The notes beneath the pieces are model-generated. The model searched no databases. It was not told the DNA's origin and was given only the letters and a program-made list of their open reading frames with translations. Shown here piece by piece: positions 1 through 12,628 of a stretch of 64,000 nt of DNA. The first letter of the stretch is position 1. Each line of letters begins with the position of its first letter. This DNA comes from Biscogniauxia marginata (taxonomy: Eukaryota > Ascomycota > Sordariomycetes > Xylariales > Xylariaceae), in NCBI GenBank assembly GCA_022695795.1, contig MU404061.1:496001-560000 (forward strand). The letters run 5' to 3'. Position numbers and translations under genes: made by a program.

Positions 1-22
1 CGCGATAACCCGAGCTATATTT

Positions 23-741
23 TTAGTACGGGCAGTCTCCGGTGATGCATCCAGCAAGGCATCTACTCCTCATGTCAGCGACATATCCTCAGACAAGACA
101 CCAAGAACTCAGCATTATACACATCGGTGAACTTACGTGTCGTAGGTACCATCGAACAGATGGTTAACACAGGTGCCGTAGCAGCTGGGGGCACAGCGCT
201 GCTGGATCCCCTGGATCGCTTTGGGGTCGAAGCTGCCATTCGGGGCGCATATATCCCCGTCGAGACCGGAGTCCTTGGGCAGCGGGATGGGCGTCTCGCA
301 TTTGCCGTCGCCGGCCTTGACCTGGACCAGGGGGTCGGGGGCCGCTTCCAGGACCGTGGTCACCACCCAGGGGAGCACGAGGTTGTTCTTCTTCGCGTAC
401 TCGAGGAAGACGGTCGGGTGGACCTTGAGGACCCCCGTGTAACCTGCCGGCAGGCTCAGATTGATGTTGATGCTCTCGCCTTCGCCTTGGGTGGTGGTCT
501 CGCTCGCGGTCTCGCTCGTAGTCCCTGTTGCGGCCTCGGCCACAGTGCCCGTCGCAGTGCCCGTCGCAGTGCCCGTCGCAGTGCCCGTCGCAGTCCCAGT
601 TGCAGTCTCAGTTGCAGTCCCGGTTGCAGTCTCAGTCGCAGTCTCGGTCGTAATCTCGGAGGGCTGAGGGTTGGGCGCGGCGCTGGCGAACTGCAGACCG
701 GTGGCCGCGATGAGAACGGCGAATTGGGTTAAGAAATGCAT
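23..741 (-). CDS. Small secreted cysteine-rich protein with Thr/Ala/Gly repeat linker (2 exons)
   Basis: Reading leftward, exon 1 is 741-137 and exon 2 is 62-23. The intron (136-63) has a GTAAGT donor and a GCTGAC branch site, and the acceptor keeps the frame, giving 214 residues. The N-terminus is a clear signal peptide (residues 1 to about 21, ending ASA-AP). A low-complexity Thr-Ala-Thr-Gly/Glu linker (about residues 30-75) follows, then a compact domain with eight cysteines, three of them in the second exon (TCLAGC...DCPY end). A signal peptide, O-glycosylatable Thr-rich spacer and even cysteine count fit an extracellular or wall-associated protein. I do not recognise a named family. Without exon 2 the protein would lose its last three cysteines, so the splice matters. 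Gene structure is well supported; function is unknown. Confidence 0.8.
541..660 (-). repeat. 12-bp coding tandem repeat (Thr-Ala-Thr-Gly units)
   Basis: Imperfect tandem copies of a 12-bp unit (CGTCGCAGTGCC on the + strand) encode the TATG/TATE linker of the secreted protein. The four central copies are nearly identical and the outer copies have diverged. The unit is a multiple of three, so copy-number change would alter linker length without breaking the frame. Confidence 0.85.
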
Positions 742-3700
742 CGTGGTAAGATATAACGTCTTAAAGCTAAGCTTATATTCTACAGAGTACTGTTAATGTT
801 CAGTCAGACTTGTGATTGTAGTTCGAAGCTATGTGGGTAAGTTATGTATCAGGTTAGGGAGCTTGCAAGTATTATTATATTCCACCGTGGGAGGCAATAT
901 TCTACAGTCCTAGAAAGAAATGATTGTCATGATAATCGTATCGGATCCTATGATTCTTGTATCACCGTAATACGTCGACGTATCATCACATATCATCACA
1001 AGTCCATGGATCTCCAGGTTAGATTGAAAATAGAACCAGTTGAATCGTGAGTCAGTCAACAGTTCATTAGTATCAGCTGCTGGCGGTTTCGACGTTGATT
1101 CATTTTTGCCTGTACAGCATTGTTATGGCTTACAGGGTCAGTATGTCATGGTGTTTGTAAGCCATGACTTGTCAGCCACACGTCAACACCAACAAATTCG
1201 GCTCATGACTTCAAAAAAGGTTCCTTTCCTAGATCAAGCGAAGCTTCTATAAACTTTATAGTATGCACAGTTCATAGCCATATCGGATTGCTTTCCTTCG
1301 ACACTATTCTAAGCTAAGTCGCAGAGAAAATAATTTGTACACTGTTGGTACACATCACAACCTTATAGTCCGCAAAATATTTTTTTTTGTCAACGATCTT
1401 GTCAAGGTAGCTTAGAGGCTGACTAGCCGATTCCTTTGAGGCTACTGCACCAATGGTTAATACGCATTGCTACTCAGAAAGGCAATGCTGAGGTTGAACA
1501 ACAACCTAATCGTTCCTTGTCAGCCAGATCCACATTATACCCAATCCGGTGACGTTGAGGCCTACAGTCAAGCAGAGCCTCCAGATTCTAGGACTTTTAT
1601 AAGAATCCCCGTCTCCTTCACTGTTGATAATCGTAGATGTAACACGTATTGGACTATTGATAAGCGAGGATGGTACGAGCAAGTGACATAATATGACTTA
1701 TTCTTCTCCACTAGTTTACGAAACCCGATACGAAGGGCCTTACCAACATCAAAGAACGTCGTGAGTTCCTGACATGGCAGAAGGATTTCCACGAAAAGAG
1801 TTGGTTTAGAAAATGAGAATTACTTGTAGTACGCGTAAGTTAATATACATCTCACTGTCAAGTTCATAAGTGGGGGCTGATGTATTGTAGTGCTTAGTTG
1901 AAGTGGCAATTGATGTAATAAAGCCAAAGTGATCATCCTAGTAACAAGTTTCCGCATATGAAACTTTGAACCTTACGCGAATCGCATGAATCCTCTTTAG
2001 ACACTCTTTAATTTCTATTTTAAAATCGCCCGGCGTTGATAGATGTCATCTCTATTCAGTAGTACTTATTCTATGTCTAGACTTGCCTCAAATTAGCCAT
2101 GCATCGTCAGGTTTTAGGTTCGAGTCTTATCTCGTGCCTTGTGTTCTACTTTACCGACTCGTCACGCTTCGGAAGTTTCTCAACAAGAGATCCAGGTAAT
2201 CGCGTCTTATTTATCTCTTCTCTTGGCCTTCCTTTTTTTTTTCTTTGTCGCGTGTACCTTCGCAAGTGGGTGAAATTTTTTTTTAAGCATTTGAAGATCA
2301 CACGGTTGGTTATTCTTTTATATACTTTCGTGGTTTTTCTCAAGATTTGTGATCATTCAGTACCCTTACACGATCAAATGCCAAGACAAAACTGGCACTG
2401 TGGTCATTGTTAATACGCCCTAATGATTGCGCAATGGAGCGCCCATTCTCGTTTGACAGCGTAACATATAATTACCTCGAATGACAAGTATAGATGATAA
2501 TGATTCATTTACTCCCGAGCTATTACATAGCAAAGAGCGTGGCTGTTTTATGTAGGAGTGAATCTAATACCTCCATAAAGAATTTATACTTCAATACTAC
2601 AATATTACTCTTTAGAGGAATACATTCGCATAAGGTGCATGTAAGTTGTTATGAGATGGCGAATTATCACTGTTATTAAGCTGATTCATATTTCATATAT
2701 TAATACTCTACCTATGTGTAGTTCCCATCGCTATTCATTAAGCACAGCGGGGTAAGTTAAAACTTCAAGTGTAAAGAAATTGAATATGAATAGGTATTTA
2801 ACTAGGCACCTAAGGTAATATATATTATATTTGACCTCGATACATCGAACTCTCTATGCATGTTATGCTAGATATAAACTCAACTAATATTCTAGAACTC
2901 TTGTATGTAGGCACCTAACTAGTTACATTACATATAAATTCAATCCTTACCCAGAGTGAAGAATTGCAATGTTCTCAAAGCTTCGTGTAACTGAGAATAC
3001 ATACCCGCGTGGTGGACACGCTGACACGGTCGAAGTGTAATGCTAACATAAAGCGATCTGCATCAAATTTTTTCTCTCTTACTACGGGACAACATCCCGC
3101 CGCATAACATCGGCCCGTCAGCACTAATTGGTGGTCCCGCAATCATGCCGGGTCCTTGTCTCTTGTCAACAGGCCGAAGACCGAATCAAGATATCCTTAC
3201 CTACCTATTCTTGACCGCTCATCAATTGTATTATACCTGGCAGTTAAAGCAAACGCAATTCCTACATAATATTGATAGGGAAGTATTACCCGGGTCCATA
3301 AGCCTTCTTTTTTCATCTTCTTTTCTTTGCACCTAGGCACTGATGAATTGCAGGTTGTCTTGATGTTGTTTGTTTAGTTGTCAGTCCCGGTGGAGTTTTG
3401 AAGTGCTACTTATGTGAAACCTTGCAGTGACGGCTGCAACTCAACCTCGATAAGAGGCATGCAACATCATGCAAGATGGCGTGCCTGGAACCAAGAAGCA
3501 ATATGACCGCATACCGACTGTGCTTATCACCAAGCCCTACGAATCTACACTAGTCCACCGCGGAAATAGTGCCGCTTTCGGGATTAATTTAACTTGGCGT
3601 TCCCGTTGACTCCATACGTATCAAAGAATCGTCGCGCAACTATGGCTAAGTTTATCTGGGTTATGAGAATAAGAAAGAGAAGACCGAAAACTATTGCGGA

Positions 3701-4678
3701 ACATACAGTTAGGATTGTACAGGATTACCGGCGTGGCTTCATAGGAATTATCTATATGTTAATACTTATATGTATCTTATCGACTCCATTTGATAATAAC
3801 CGTCCTTGACGTGCTTCCGGAACGGATAAGATTAGGCTGGATGCTGAAGCCAAGGTATGACAGCCTAGACGGCTAGCCAACCTATAAGCCGGCGCTGCTT
3901 TCTCTTTCGAGGTTTCTGTTCCACCCGCGAAGCTCCTCGGCTCCTAACGTATGTACAAACGAGTAGGTATAGGTTCAGTCAGCACGTCAAACCAGCACCA
4001 CACAGCATGCGGAGTAGGCTGTGAATGCATTCAAACTTACGCATTAGTTGCATAGTTGTCGCTTACATCCCATCTTGGCACCGACCGCCCTCGTCTTCTA
4101 TATATGTAGAAGTTTGAAAAGGGGAAGGGATCTAATAGCACAAGCATGTAGTGTATCTCTAGCTCCACCATAACGTTGATCTGATTGCGATGCTAATCCT
4201 AGCATTGTGACTATAACATTAAGCTAGCAGGGGGTCTCAGAGGGTCTCTTCACTTTGCACACAAAAAATTCTCACTCTCAGTAGCTTTTCGCAGCGGGGC
4301 CTTGCAGGATATGTCCTATCGCCGTTCGCACCTTGATGGGCGTTGGGACTTACTAACTTGTAGTCGCCAATCCCCGACGTAGAATCCGTTTGTAAGCCGC
4401 GTTGGCTAGTATAGTGTTCGGCTCGCAACCCGACTTACCCACAGTATCCCGGGATCCAAATTCTCTTTCACTCTCTACTCTTGATGCGCGACTTAGAACT
4501 TTCTTTAAACTTCCTTCCTGGATAAACTGGGTGACGCGACTAATCTTCTTTGAACGTGCTCTGTCCCGAGGTCCAATGCTGGCTAGACACCGCCCCAGAT
4601 AAATTTTGAGAACTCGCCGGAGCGGGATCGTGACCTTGCATAGCTTTTTGAAGTCTGCGAGGGTTCAATCGCATAGCA
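742..4678. other. Gene-free, mostly AT-rich interval
   Basis: Only short open frames (under about 105 codons) occur here, with no splice-consistent extension, recognisable domain or GC-rich third positions. The stretch from about 1.3 to 3.0 kb is visibly AT-rich with poly-T runs. The last few hundred bases before the MFS start are more balanced and presumably contain its promoter. I see nothing else. Confidence 0.6.
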
Positions 4679-6631
4679 ATGCCCGAAATGAGAGACCCCG
4701 AAAAGGGCGGCTGGCTTGGCGATATAGAGGCTGATGCTGTGGAGAGTAACGAGCACACACCTAACAACCTATCACCCACGCTGGAGAGGAGGGGAAGCCG
4801 GGCTAGTCGCCGAAGCCGTTCGAGCAATGGATCGAACGCCTCTGACGACACCGATCCACTGGAACCCCTCGAACTTGCTTACTCTCATGGTGCTGTTGCC
4901 GAGGCCTTTGACGAGGTAACTCACGTTCGCACGACGACTAGTATCAGGAGCTCAGCGTCTCGGCCGCCAGACTTCGAGGTCGTCTTCGAAGAAAACGATC
5001 TAGAGGACCCGAAATGCTGGCCGCTTTGGTATCGATCGTGGGTTGTCTTTGCCATCAGTTTCACCTCATGGGTGGTCATATTCTATTCGACTAGTTACAC
5101 AGCGTCGACACCAGGCCTGATGGAAGAGTTTAACGTCTCAAGCAGAGCCGTTGTAACGCTTGGATTGACAACTTATCTGCTAGGACTCGCCGTTGGTAGC
5201 CTCTCAGTGGCACCGGCAAGTGAGTTGTTCGGTCGTAGACCTGTGTATATTGTGTGCATGATATGTTTCACTCTTCTCGTCATACCATGCTGTGTCGCAA
5301 ATTCACTTGAGTCGATCATTATAGTCCGATTTTTTGGGTATGTTGATCAAATTCTCAGTGATGTGTTCGATCGAAGGGCTTACCATCTTGTTGCAGAGCT
5401 TTATTCGGTTCTGTAATGGTATCTAATAGTGCTGGCACTGTCGTCGACATATCAAATGAGGAGTATCGTGGCCTAGTCATGTCGCTGTGGTCTATAGCGC
5501 CACTCAACGGTCCTGTCACCGGTCCACTCATCGGCGGGTTTGTCTATCAATACCTTGGATGGAGATGGGACAACTGGCTCGTTTTGATTTTGAGCGGAGT
5601 CGGAGCGATTTGTATGATCTTAACGAAGGAGACATATGCCCCCAATCTTCTCCAAGCCAAAACCGCACGCATACGCAAGGAGACCAACGACGAGCGGTGG
5701 TGGTGTCGATATGATCAAAAGATATCTAAGAAGGCACTCATCAAAATTAGCTTGTTACGCCCGTTCGTACTCGCCTTCACTGAACCTATCCTATGGTTCT
5801 TCAACCTTTGGTAAGTAAACCCACCCCCTTAACAGGCCATTTACTATGTACAGGTATATGAATCTCACAGCGTTCTACAGGATCTCAGTCGTTTATGGTA
5901 TTTTGTATCTATGTTTCGTTGCATACCCGATCGTCTTTCAACAACATAGAGGTTGGGGTCCTGGCCTTTCTGGACTAGCTTTTGTTGGTATAGGCATAGG
6001 CACCATGATGGTCATCTGTGGTGAACCCTTTTTGCGGAAGATAATAAACTCTCATCCAAAGGATCCAGCGACAGGTCGGGCCCCTCCAGAGGCAACAGTC
6101 CGGGTTATGATCATCGGAGCTGTGCTCACGGCAGTAGGCCAACTAGGCTTTAGCTGGACTTGTCTTCCAGCATCGATTCACTGGGCTGCTTCTATCGCAT
6201 TCGGTATTCCTTTCGGTGCTGGCAATTCTATCACTTTCATTTACGGCTCCAACTACTTGGCCAGTGCGTACGGTATCTACGCTGCATCTGCCTTAGCTGG
6301 GAACGCAGTAATGCGAAGCTTGTTCGGCGCTACTTTACCGCTTGCCGGGCCATCTATGTACGCGACGCTCACTCCCCAGTGGGCGGGCACGCTCCTAGGA
6401 CTATTGGAGGTAGCTCTTATCCCCATTCCCCTAGTCTTTTATCGGTACGGCGAGCGAATCCGTGCAAAAAGTCCTGTTATTAGACAGATGCGCGAGGACC
6501 AGGAAAAGCACGAACGAAGAGCTATGAGGGCACGTAAAACGAAAGCGACAAGGCCACAAGGAAAGGAGAGGGGTGATAATACAACCCTAGAGGAAGATAT
6601 AGAAGATAGGGCTAGAAAGGCTGCTGGCTGA
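4679..6631 (+). CDS. MFS multidrug/polyamine-type transporter (DHA1-like, 3 exons)
   Basis: Exons are 4679-5337, 5397-5810 and 5854-6631, joined by introns of 59 and 43 nt; both junctions restore family-conserved sequence (RFFGALFGSVMVSNSAG and NLWYMNLTAFY). The 616-residue product has a hydrophilic N-terminal tail of about 115 residues rich in Ser/Arg/Glu, then twelve likely membrane segments. The loop after segment 2 carries the MFS signature (SELFGRRPVY), and GTVVDI and GPLIGGF are typical of the fungal Tpo1/Flr1 drug:H+ antiporter branch. The C-terminus is a charged Arg/Lys/Glu tail facing the cytosol. The family exports drugs, fungicides or polyamines at the plasma membrane; the substrate here cannot be read from sequence. 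No biosynthetic genes adjoin it. The gene appears intact. Confidence 0.93.
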
Positions 6632-7269
6632 ACTAGTGATCGAACTAAGCCTTGAAGGTGATTGCTTGATCCATAGAGATACGAGTTACTGTAGGTGTAT
6701 GATAACACAACCTTGACATGGAGGATCTAATGTTTATTTATGAAGCCTCATTCTCTGTACAGATGTCTTGGTTCGTCTTGATATAGTGCTAGGTCTGAAC
6801 TGTACAATAATAAAATGTGAGCCTAGAAACCGGATGGTTGTTAAGGAAATTAAGTCACATCTGAATATTCAGGTGATCAAATATGAAGCGCCATCGTGAC
6901 TGTGACAAGGGCTAGTAGGCTTGGAATAATAATTCAATTTCGACTAATAATTTTCTTTGGTCTCAAGCGACTTAGGAGTCTAAGTTCATAGAAGAGGTCT
7001 GCCAGGAATTCTCTGCCTTTTTATACCTAATCTGACTGTCTGATAGCTTACCTCATCCTATGCATGTTGGTACCTATGAATCCAACCTTAATATCTCTCC
7101 CCAATGACCATTTTACCATATGACCAACTGGTCTTGGCAGTTCTCAGGTGTCCCTCCGTGTGACAGTAACAGATACAATGAATTCAAGGAAAGGGCCATA
7201 GTAACTAAGCATTATAAGGTATAAAAATAGTGAAATTATATCCAGGTTACCTTTAGTCCCGGCTCCCAC
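6632..7269. other. AT-rich spacer between MFS gene and NLR relic
   Basis: This is the converging 3' region of the MFS gene and the decayed PNP-NACHT gene. I see no coding pattern. The right-hand part probably holds further, unrecognisable sequence of the relic. Confidence 0.5.
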
Positions 7270-8946
7270 TGTGTGAAATAGTGGCGTCTGTTTAAGAAAA
7301 TCTCTCAAATTGGGAGAAAACTTAGGATAAGAAGTCGCCTAACCTTCGGTATTCATCAAAGGCATCTAAAAATAATGAAAATTCTAGCGCACATGGCAGC
7401 AACCGACTGAAGAATTCTAAAGGTCTTATCTAGATTCGGTTGTGTACGTCTCACTACGTGTCGATTATAGAGATCATTGACAATTGGTGGCAAACAAGGC
7501 TGGTTCTGAATTAAATGTTTCAATAAACTTGAGATCAAATCTTCGGGTTTATATTCGTTTTCTTGTTTAAAATTGCAATATATGAAGGCTATCCCAATAG
7601 TAGTATCGTCATGGAACTTTTGGATGAGGTTGTCCACTACAGTTGATGTGAGAATCGTCTTCTCAGCCCCAGGAATCCCTGGAAAAAACAATATTTGGTT
7701 GAAACTATTTAGCTAACCCTGATGTCCTTCGCAGTTGAGAAGCCGTTGTTGTATTCCTGGTTGTGGCCCGTAGTTAACCGGGGTGGGCCAATCCAGAACT
7801 TTAAGGTCCTCTTGTTTGCTTAATCTGGAGCTGATTTGTTCAACGTCTTTTTGGATTTCATCAACTATATACTTTGTCAGCAAATAACAATATATTGATG
7901 CAATGATTACACTTTTTACTCACCGTGACGCATCACGTCTTTTGCTGACTGCTCCCGGCCAACCTCATTAGCCTGTACATAACCAAGTAATTCTTTTGCA
8001 AATGCGGCTGCTACGGCCGCAGCGTGTTCTTGTGTGAGTCTGCATAGCACCAGATCCCCCGGATAACGATACAAGGAAAGTTGTCCATCAAGCCTGCTGC
8101 TCCCGTTTCAACACAGAGCACGGTACCCCCAAGGTCCCTGTTCAGCTTTTCCCGGAAGGAGGAGTCTTCGATAACTTGGTTGCCAGATGCAATCAAGCCA
8201 TAGTGCACACGCATGTTTCGGGGCTTCCTCTTGACAACTTTGGCCTTGTCACAGTACTGACAACTGTATTCTTCTTCTTCTTCTTCTTTGTCACCATCAC
8301 TACACTCTAGTGAAGCGTGTTTCCTCGAGCGACTTTCGTCACAATGGTGGTAATTCGCCTTGAACAATACGTCTTCGAGCGAATCAGACTTGAGGTATTT
8401 TGTTTCCAATCGAGGATATTTCTGTTTCATTTCATCTAGATATCCCGGTATTTTAGACCCTTCCAATTCATAGTATGCTGCTACTTTCGATAAGGCAGTA
8501 AGCAGCACAGTTGGTGGATTATTTAGTGCACCGGTTCGTTTGAACTTTCCGGCATGTTCTGCTTTACCGGAATCCCATTGGACCACTCCGGGATACTGAT
8601 CGCTCGGTACACTGACCACGACGTCACCTAATCTAATCTTGCCCTTGTGTGGGATACCGCCGCCAATGCCCACAATCAAGCCAAATTTGATGGATGGAAA
8701 GGTATTGATCATCTGAATCGCGACGGTGGCTGCGGCATTGGTGCTAATCTTGCCGGCAGGGAGGCAGGCTATGACGATATTATGCTTGCCAATAGATCCT
8801 AGGATATACGTATTGCAGTCATTCGGCGGTCTGAATAAGTCGGGATGTCTCTGATCTAGCATAGCGATTGCTGCCGCCTGCTCCTTTGGTAGTGCGCATA
8901 CCCATCCTACAGTATAATCATCATGGGTTCGAGTCTCGGTAGCCAT
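7270..8946 (-). pseudogene. Decayed NLR-like gene: PNP/UDP phosphorylase domain plus NACHT ATPase
   Basis: From ATG 8946 leftward about 300 codons encode a PNP_UDP_1 domain of the kind fused to NACHT in fungal NLR-like proteins (opening DYTVGWVCALPKE; VGIGGGIP; LGDVVVSVP; YADSHKN). The frame then breaks near 8013-8025, apparently by a small deletion, and the expected continuation (AAVAAAFAKELLG) resumes in another frame up to a GTGAGT donor near 7925. Next come NACHT-leader sequence (SSRLSKQEDLKVLDWPTPVNYG), an in-frame TAG at 7713-7715, a P-loop reading GIPGAEKT instead of GxxGxGKT, and a further frameshift at Walker B (LDAFDE) near 7370. The PNP part also departs at key positions (ETGAAGL and WCYADSH where relatives have EMEAAGL and CDYADSH). 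Intact members sense or transduce non-self signals. This copy is very probably dead, though a truncated PNP-only protein could still be made. Confidence 0.82.
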
Positions 8947-11800
8947 CTGTTGTTTGTCGTGGTGCAAATATACAGTGAACAACAAAGGGTATCATGCAGG
9001 ATATAACTCTCAATTGGTTGGGATCTATTTCGTCTCGTGTATTTTAGTCGGTCGAAGAAGCTGGAAATAATGGCATGAAGGGACTCTCTAATCGGTATAT
9101 AACGTTAGATTCCACCAAACAATCACAAGCTTAGGTCTATATGGGGGAAAGAGAATGGGGTAGAAGACGTAATTCTAGGCAAATTCTGCCTTCACTCAGC
9201 CTGACGGACTGAACAGGCAACATTGTAGGAATGAGGATCATCACAGCTACATCACACCCCTTCAAAAAAAATATGGTTAGGGGTGAACCAATCGAGACTT
9301 AGAAGCTTACTGTATCTTTTCGTGGATTAAATGAATACGAAGCAGTCTGGACCGTTTCGACTGGGCGCAATCCCATATAGAGATGAGAAGGCTAATTAAT
9401 GTTAAAATGGGTTGTTCTGCAAGGCCTTACACGCAGTTTAGAGGTACGTCCAGTACTGTAGTCCAAGATTATGTTCCCCAGGATTGGCCCGAGAGGTTTT
9501 CTATTGCCGCGTTCGTGTAAATTACCTAGGCAGATTTCCGATCTAGAGCTGGCATGACGAACACGCTACCGTTGACTTCGTTGGGGAGCAGATAAGCGGA
9601 AGGTATATCAGATATAGAAGATATAGTAGATCCTGCTTTCTCATAGGCCAGCCTACCTATGTGGGGTTGAGGGGTTTAGGCCATTCTCAGACTATTGTGG
9701 TGCTACGCTTAATTCCTAATTTATACTCATCTCACGGACATATAATTTTTGAAACATTGAAACTATCTTATATTTATATATATATAAAAAGGCGTCGCCA
9801 CCGTGCTAGAATATTACGAGAATATTAATTTAAGAATTAATATATTAATTCAATTACAAATTTTTCTTTCTCGTGTCATTTATACTGTTACTGTTCTAAT
9901 CAACCCCAACCCTATGTAGTTATTTGATGGCTGTTAATTGGTGTACCTTATAAGGCCCCGTCGAGTTTAATGGCACTTACGAAATACACCGGACACTGAA
10001 TATGAATATACTATCCCAGAGGATTTATACTAGATTCTGATCAACACGTAACAAGCCGGGCTGATTAGGTGTTTCTCATAGCAATCTATAATGTATCCCT
10101 GTCCCTCCGAATACCATAGTATTTACCTAGTGGAAGGCCATGGGCAATTATAGATTTCAATATAATAAACTTTTCAATATCCTTCTCAGAACGTTAAGTA
10201 GTGAACTAGTTAGTTAGGACCAGCTCAACTATTTCAGCTCAGAGACACGCACAGGACCAACATAAACAACGAGAAGCTCAGCTGAGATCCCCTTACGTAT
10301 TTATTCACCTACATGTAAGAAAGGAGTATTGATGGGGGTTTGATGTGAGGCACGCCACAGGGTGTAGCATGTACGAGACCATGCCTCAATTTGAAAAATA
10401 TAACCACCTTAATCATAGATTGTTTCTCAATTTCAGCCCGGGACAACCTAGGCATTAAACTATATCATCAGTGCTTACCGGATGGGCATAATACGCTCAA
10501 ATTAGCCGGACCACAATTGATATAATGTAAATAAACTGAATAATAAAGAAGGCCTCCCGATACAACTCGATAGCCCCAGTGCTAAAGAGTCCTCACTGAT
10601 GACTAACTACTATAACTTGCACTGACTAAGGTTAGAAGATTTGAGACCTATAGGTATAGACCTATCTAGGAACCTGGAGACTGTTTCGTATATAAGAAGA
10701 CGGCTAGCTAAATTACCCTTGGTTCTAATTCTTCGTGCAATAACGCCGTTGCACCTATATACTCAGGTCAGAATCGTGACGCCGGACCAATTGCTCTAGA
10801 ATGTGGTGTTTTTTGAGTATAGATTTCCTAAGCGTTAAGTGAAGACTCGAATCGTACTTATAGTATAAGAAATGTAAGTATTATATAATGCTTCCCTCTT
10901 TCGATCTCTTCTAAGGGGGGGGGGTTCCAGGAGGGGGGTATTATCTTGAAGTTGAATACCATTTTAATCATTCGACTTCACCTAGCTATGGAGGCGGCTG
11001 AGGTTTGCGCACATGCCTTTATATAATTCTCATATTTAAAAGGATTCATGTATGTGACAAAGAAAAAGAAATTATGAATCACGTTGCTCACTCGTGTTGG
11101 TACTGCTGTCTTGTATAATCTATAGTAGCATAATATAAGGTGATGTAAAACCCCTTGTGAAATACAGGGGTATAGATAATACTCTCGTTTCACGTAATCT
11201 CTGATAGTTCCAGCTTTAGATATGGAAAAGATCCAATGCGTCATCGTTCGCATCAGGCTGATAGGAAAGCTCCTTGGTTATTAGATCATGACAAGAAAGT
11301 AAGCTGTCTGTAGAGATGAGCTAGCGTATTACGACTTGAATTGCTTAACCACTATGTGATGAAGTACGCGAGCCGTGATCTGAGTGTCAGGGGTCTCTCC
11401 GCAATAGCGGTCACTATCGTTGCATTTACTAGGGAAGGCTTGAGGTAGTGGAAAAACCAGCAGGAGCCGTATGAACAGGAAACAAGGAGCCTTGCTTTAC
11501 GGAAATGGAACGCCTTCAAGGTGTCTCTGATTATAGTTCCTCAAATAACAACTATCTACCTACCCCATCCTAAAGGTACCTTGTGACATCGAGTATCATT
11601 TACAACCAAGAAGACGGGGTTACGTTTTCTGTACTGCCATCAACGTTTACCCAACTCTCGTCGAGGAGATAACATGTACACCTATATTTTAGGACTGATA
11701 TCAAATAAACCCTATGCATCAAATATCATATGCTATGAAATCAATAAACGTGTCCGTATCGTGAGGTAAGTGCAATGCCTATTTTAATTAAGAGATAAGT
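8947..11800. other. Gene-free AT-rich interval
   Basis: No supported gene. Sequence is strongly AT-rich around 9.7-10.5 kb and contains a run of ten Gs at 10915-10924 followed by a second G-rich patch near 10932. The 91-codon frame at 11253-10978 shows no coding character. The ancestral promoter of the PNP-NACHT relic should lie in the first few hundred bases. Confidence 0.5.
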
Positions 11801-12604
11801 ATAACTAGCTCCTTAAGTTTGTTAATTAGTACCCCTTTTCCCTCTTCTCCTTTTCAGATTTCTTAGTTCAGAATAAAAACCTTAATAGGCCACGAGTATT
11901 AATGTTTTCATTTTCCGGCTGTATTTTTTCCTTTTTTTGACTTTGACATATTAGCCCTCTTCACTTTCTTCCTCTTCCCTTATTTCATTGATAACACTCG
12001 AAATCACGCGTGCTTACTAGAGGTTCATATCTATAGCACACCAAGCGGTGTTAGTAAACACCAACCTCACCTACCTGCCGATGTAAGCAGTGCAGCTGAC
12101 TTACCTTACCCTCCCCCTCGCGTGAACTGACCCCGAGATGCCCTCCCTCCCCGTCTCCGCCCCCACCCCACTGCCCTTAGTTTAGACACATACTTTTGCT
12201 TTTTTTTTTTGTTCCTCCGCAGAATATCTACCTCACGCACCTGACGTATAATACCCCGGGCGAGTTTCCTGCTACGGACACCTATGTACCTAGCTAAGTA
12301 TCTAATACCTAAATTATCTCTATCTACCCTTACCAGCTAATAGATCAACTACTCTGTCTTCTTAGCTACAATCGAATCAAATTTATTTGATGACTACAAG
12401 TACCTACGTAATTGTTTACGAAATAAAGGCGTTAACTACTCGAAAAAGCCACCGAAACACTATATTAATACCTATAAAAGGAAATAAATATATATATCTC
12501 TTATAAGTAAGCAATACTACATTCGGTACTACCGAGTGCATTGGTCTTTTCCCCCCTTTTCTTTTTTTCCTTTTTCAAAACACTCTATAAGATTTTATAC
12601 ATGT

Positions 12605-12628
12605 CTACCTACCTACCTACCTACCTAC
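12605..12628. repeat. (CTAC)n microsatellite
   Basis: Five to six uninterrupted CTAC units. Sequence of the same type recurs as GGTA near 12820, within the TAGGTA-rich interval. Confidence 0.9.

Noticed and set aside
2105..2130. tRNA B-box look-alike (GGTTCGAGTCT)
   Set aside because: No matching A box, acceptor stem or anticodon arm at the right spacing.
8925..8945. Second B-box look-alike (GGTTCGAGTCT)
   Set aside because: Lies in the coding start of the PNP relic and no cloverleaf can be drawn.
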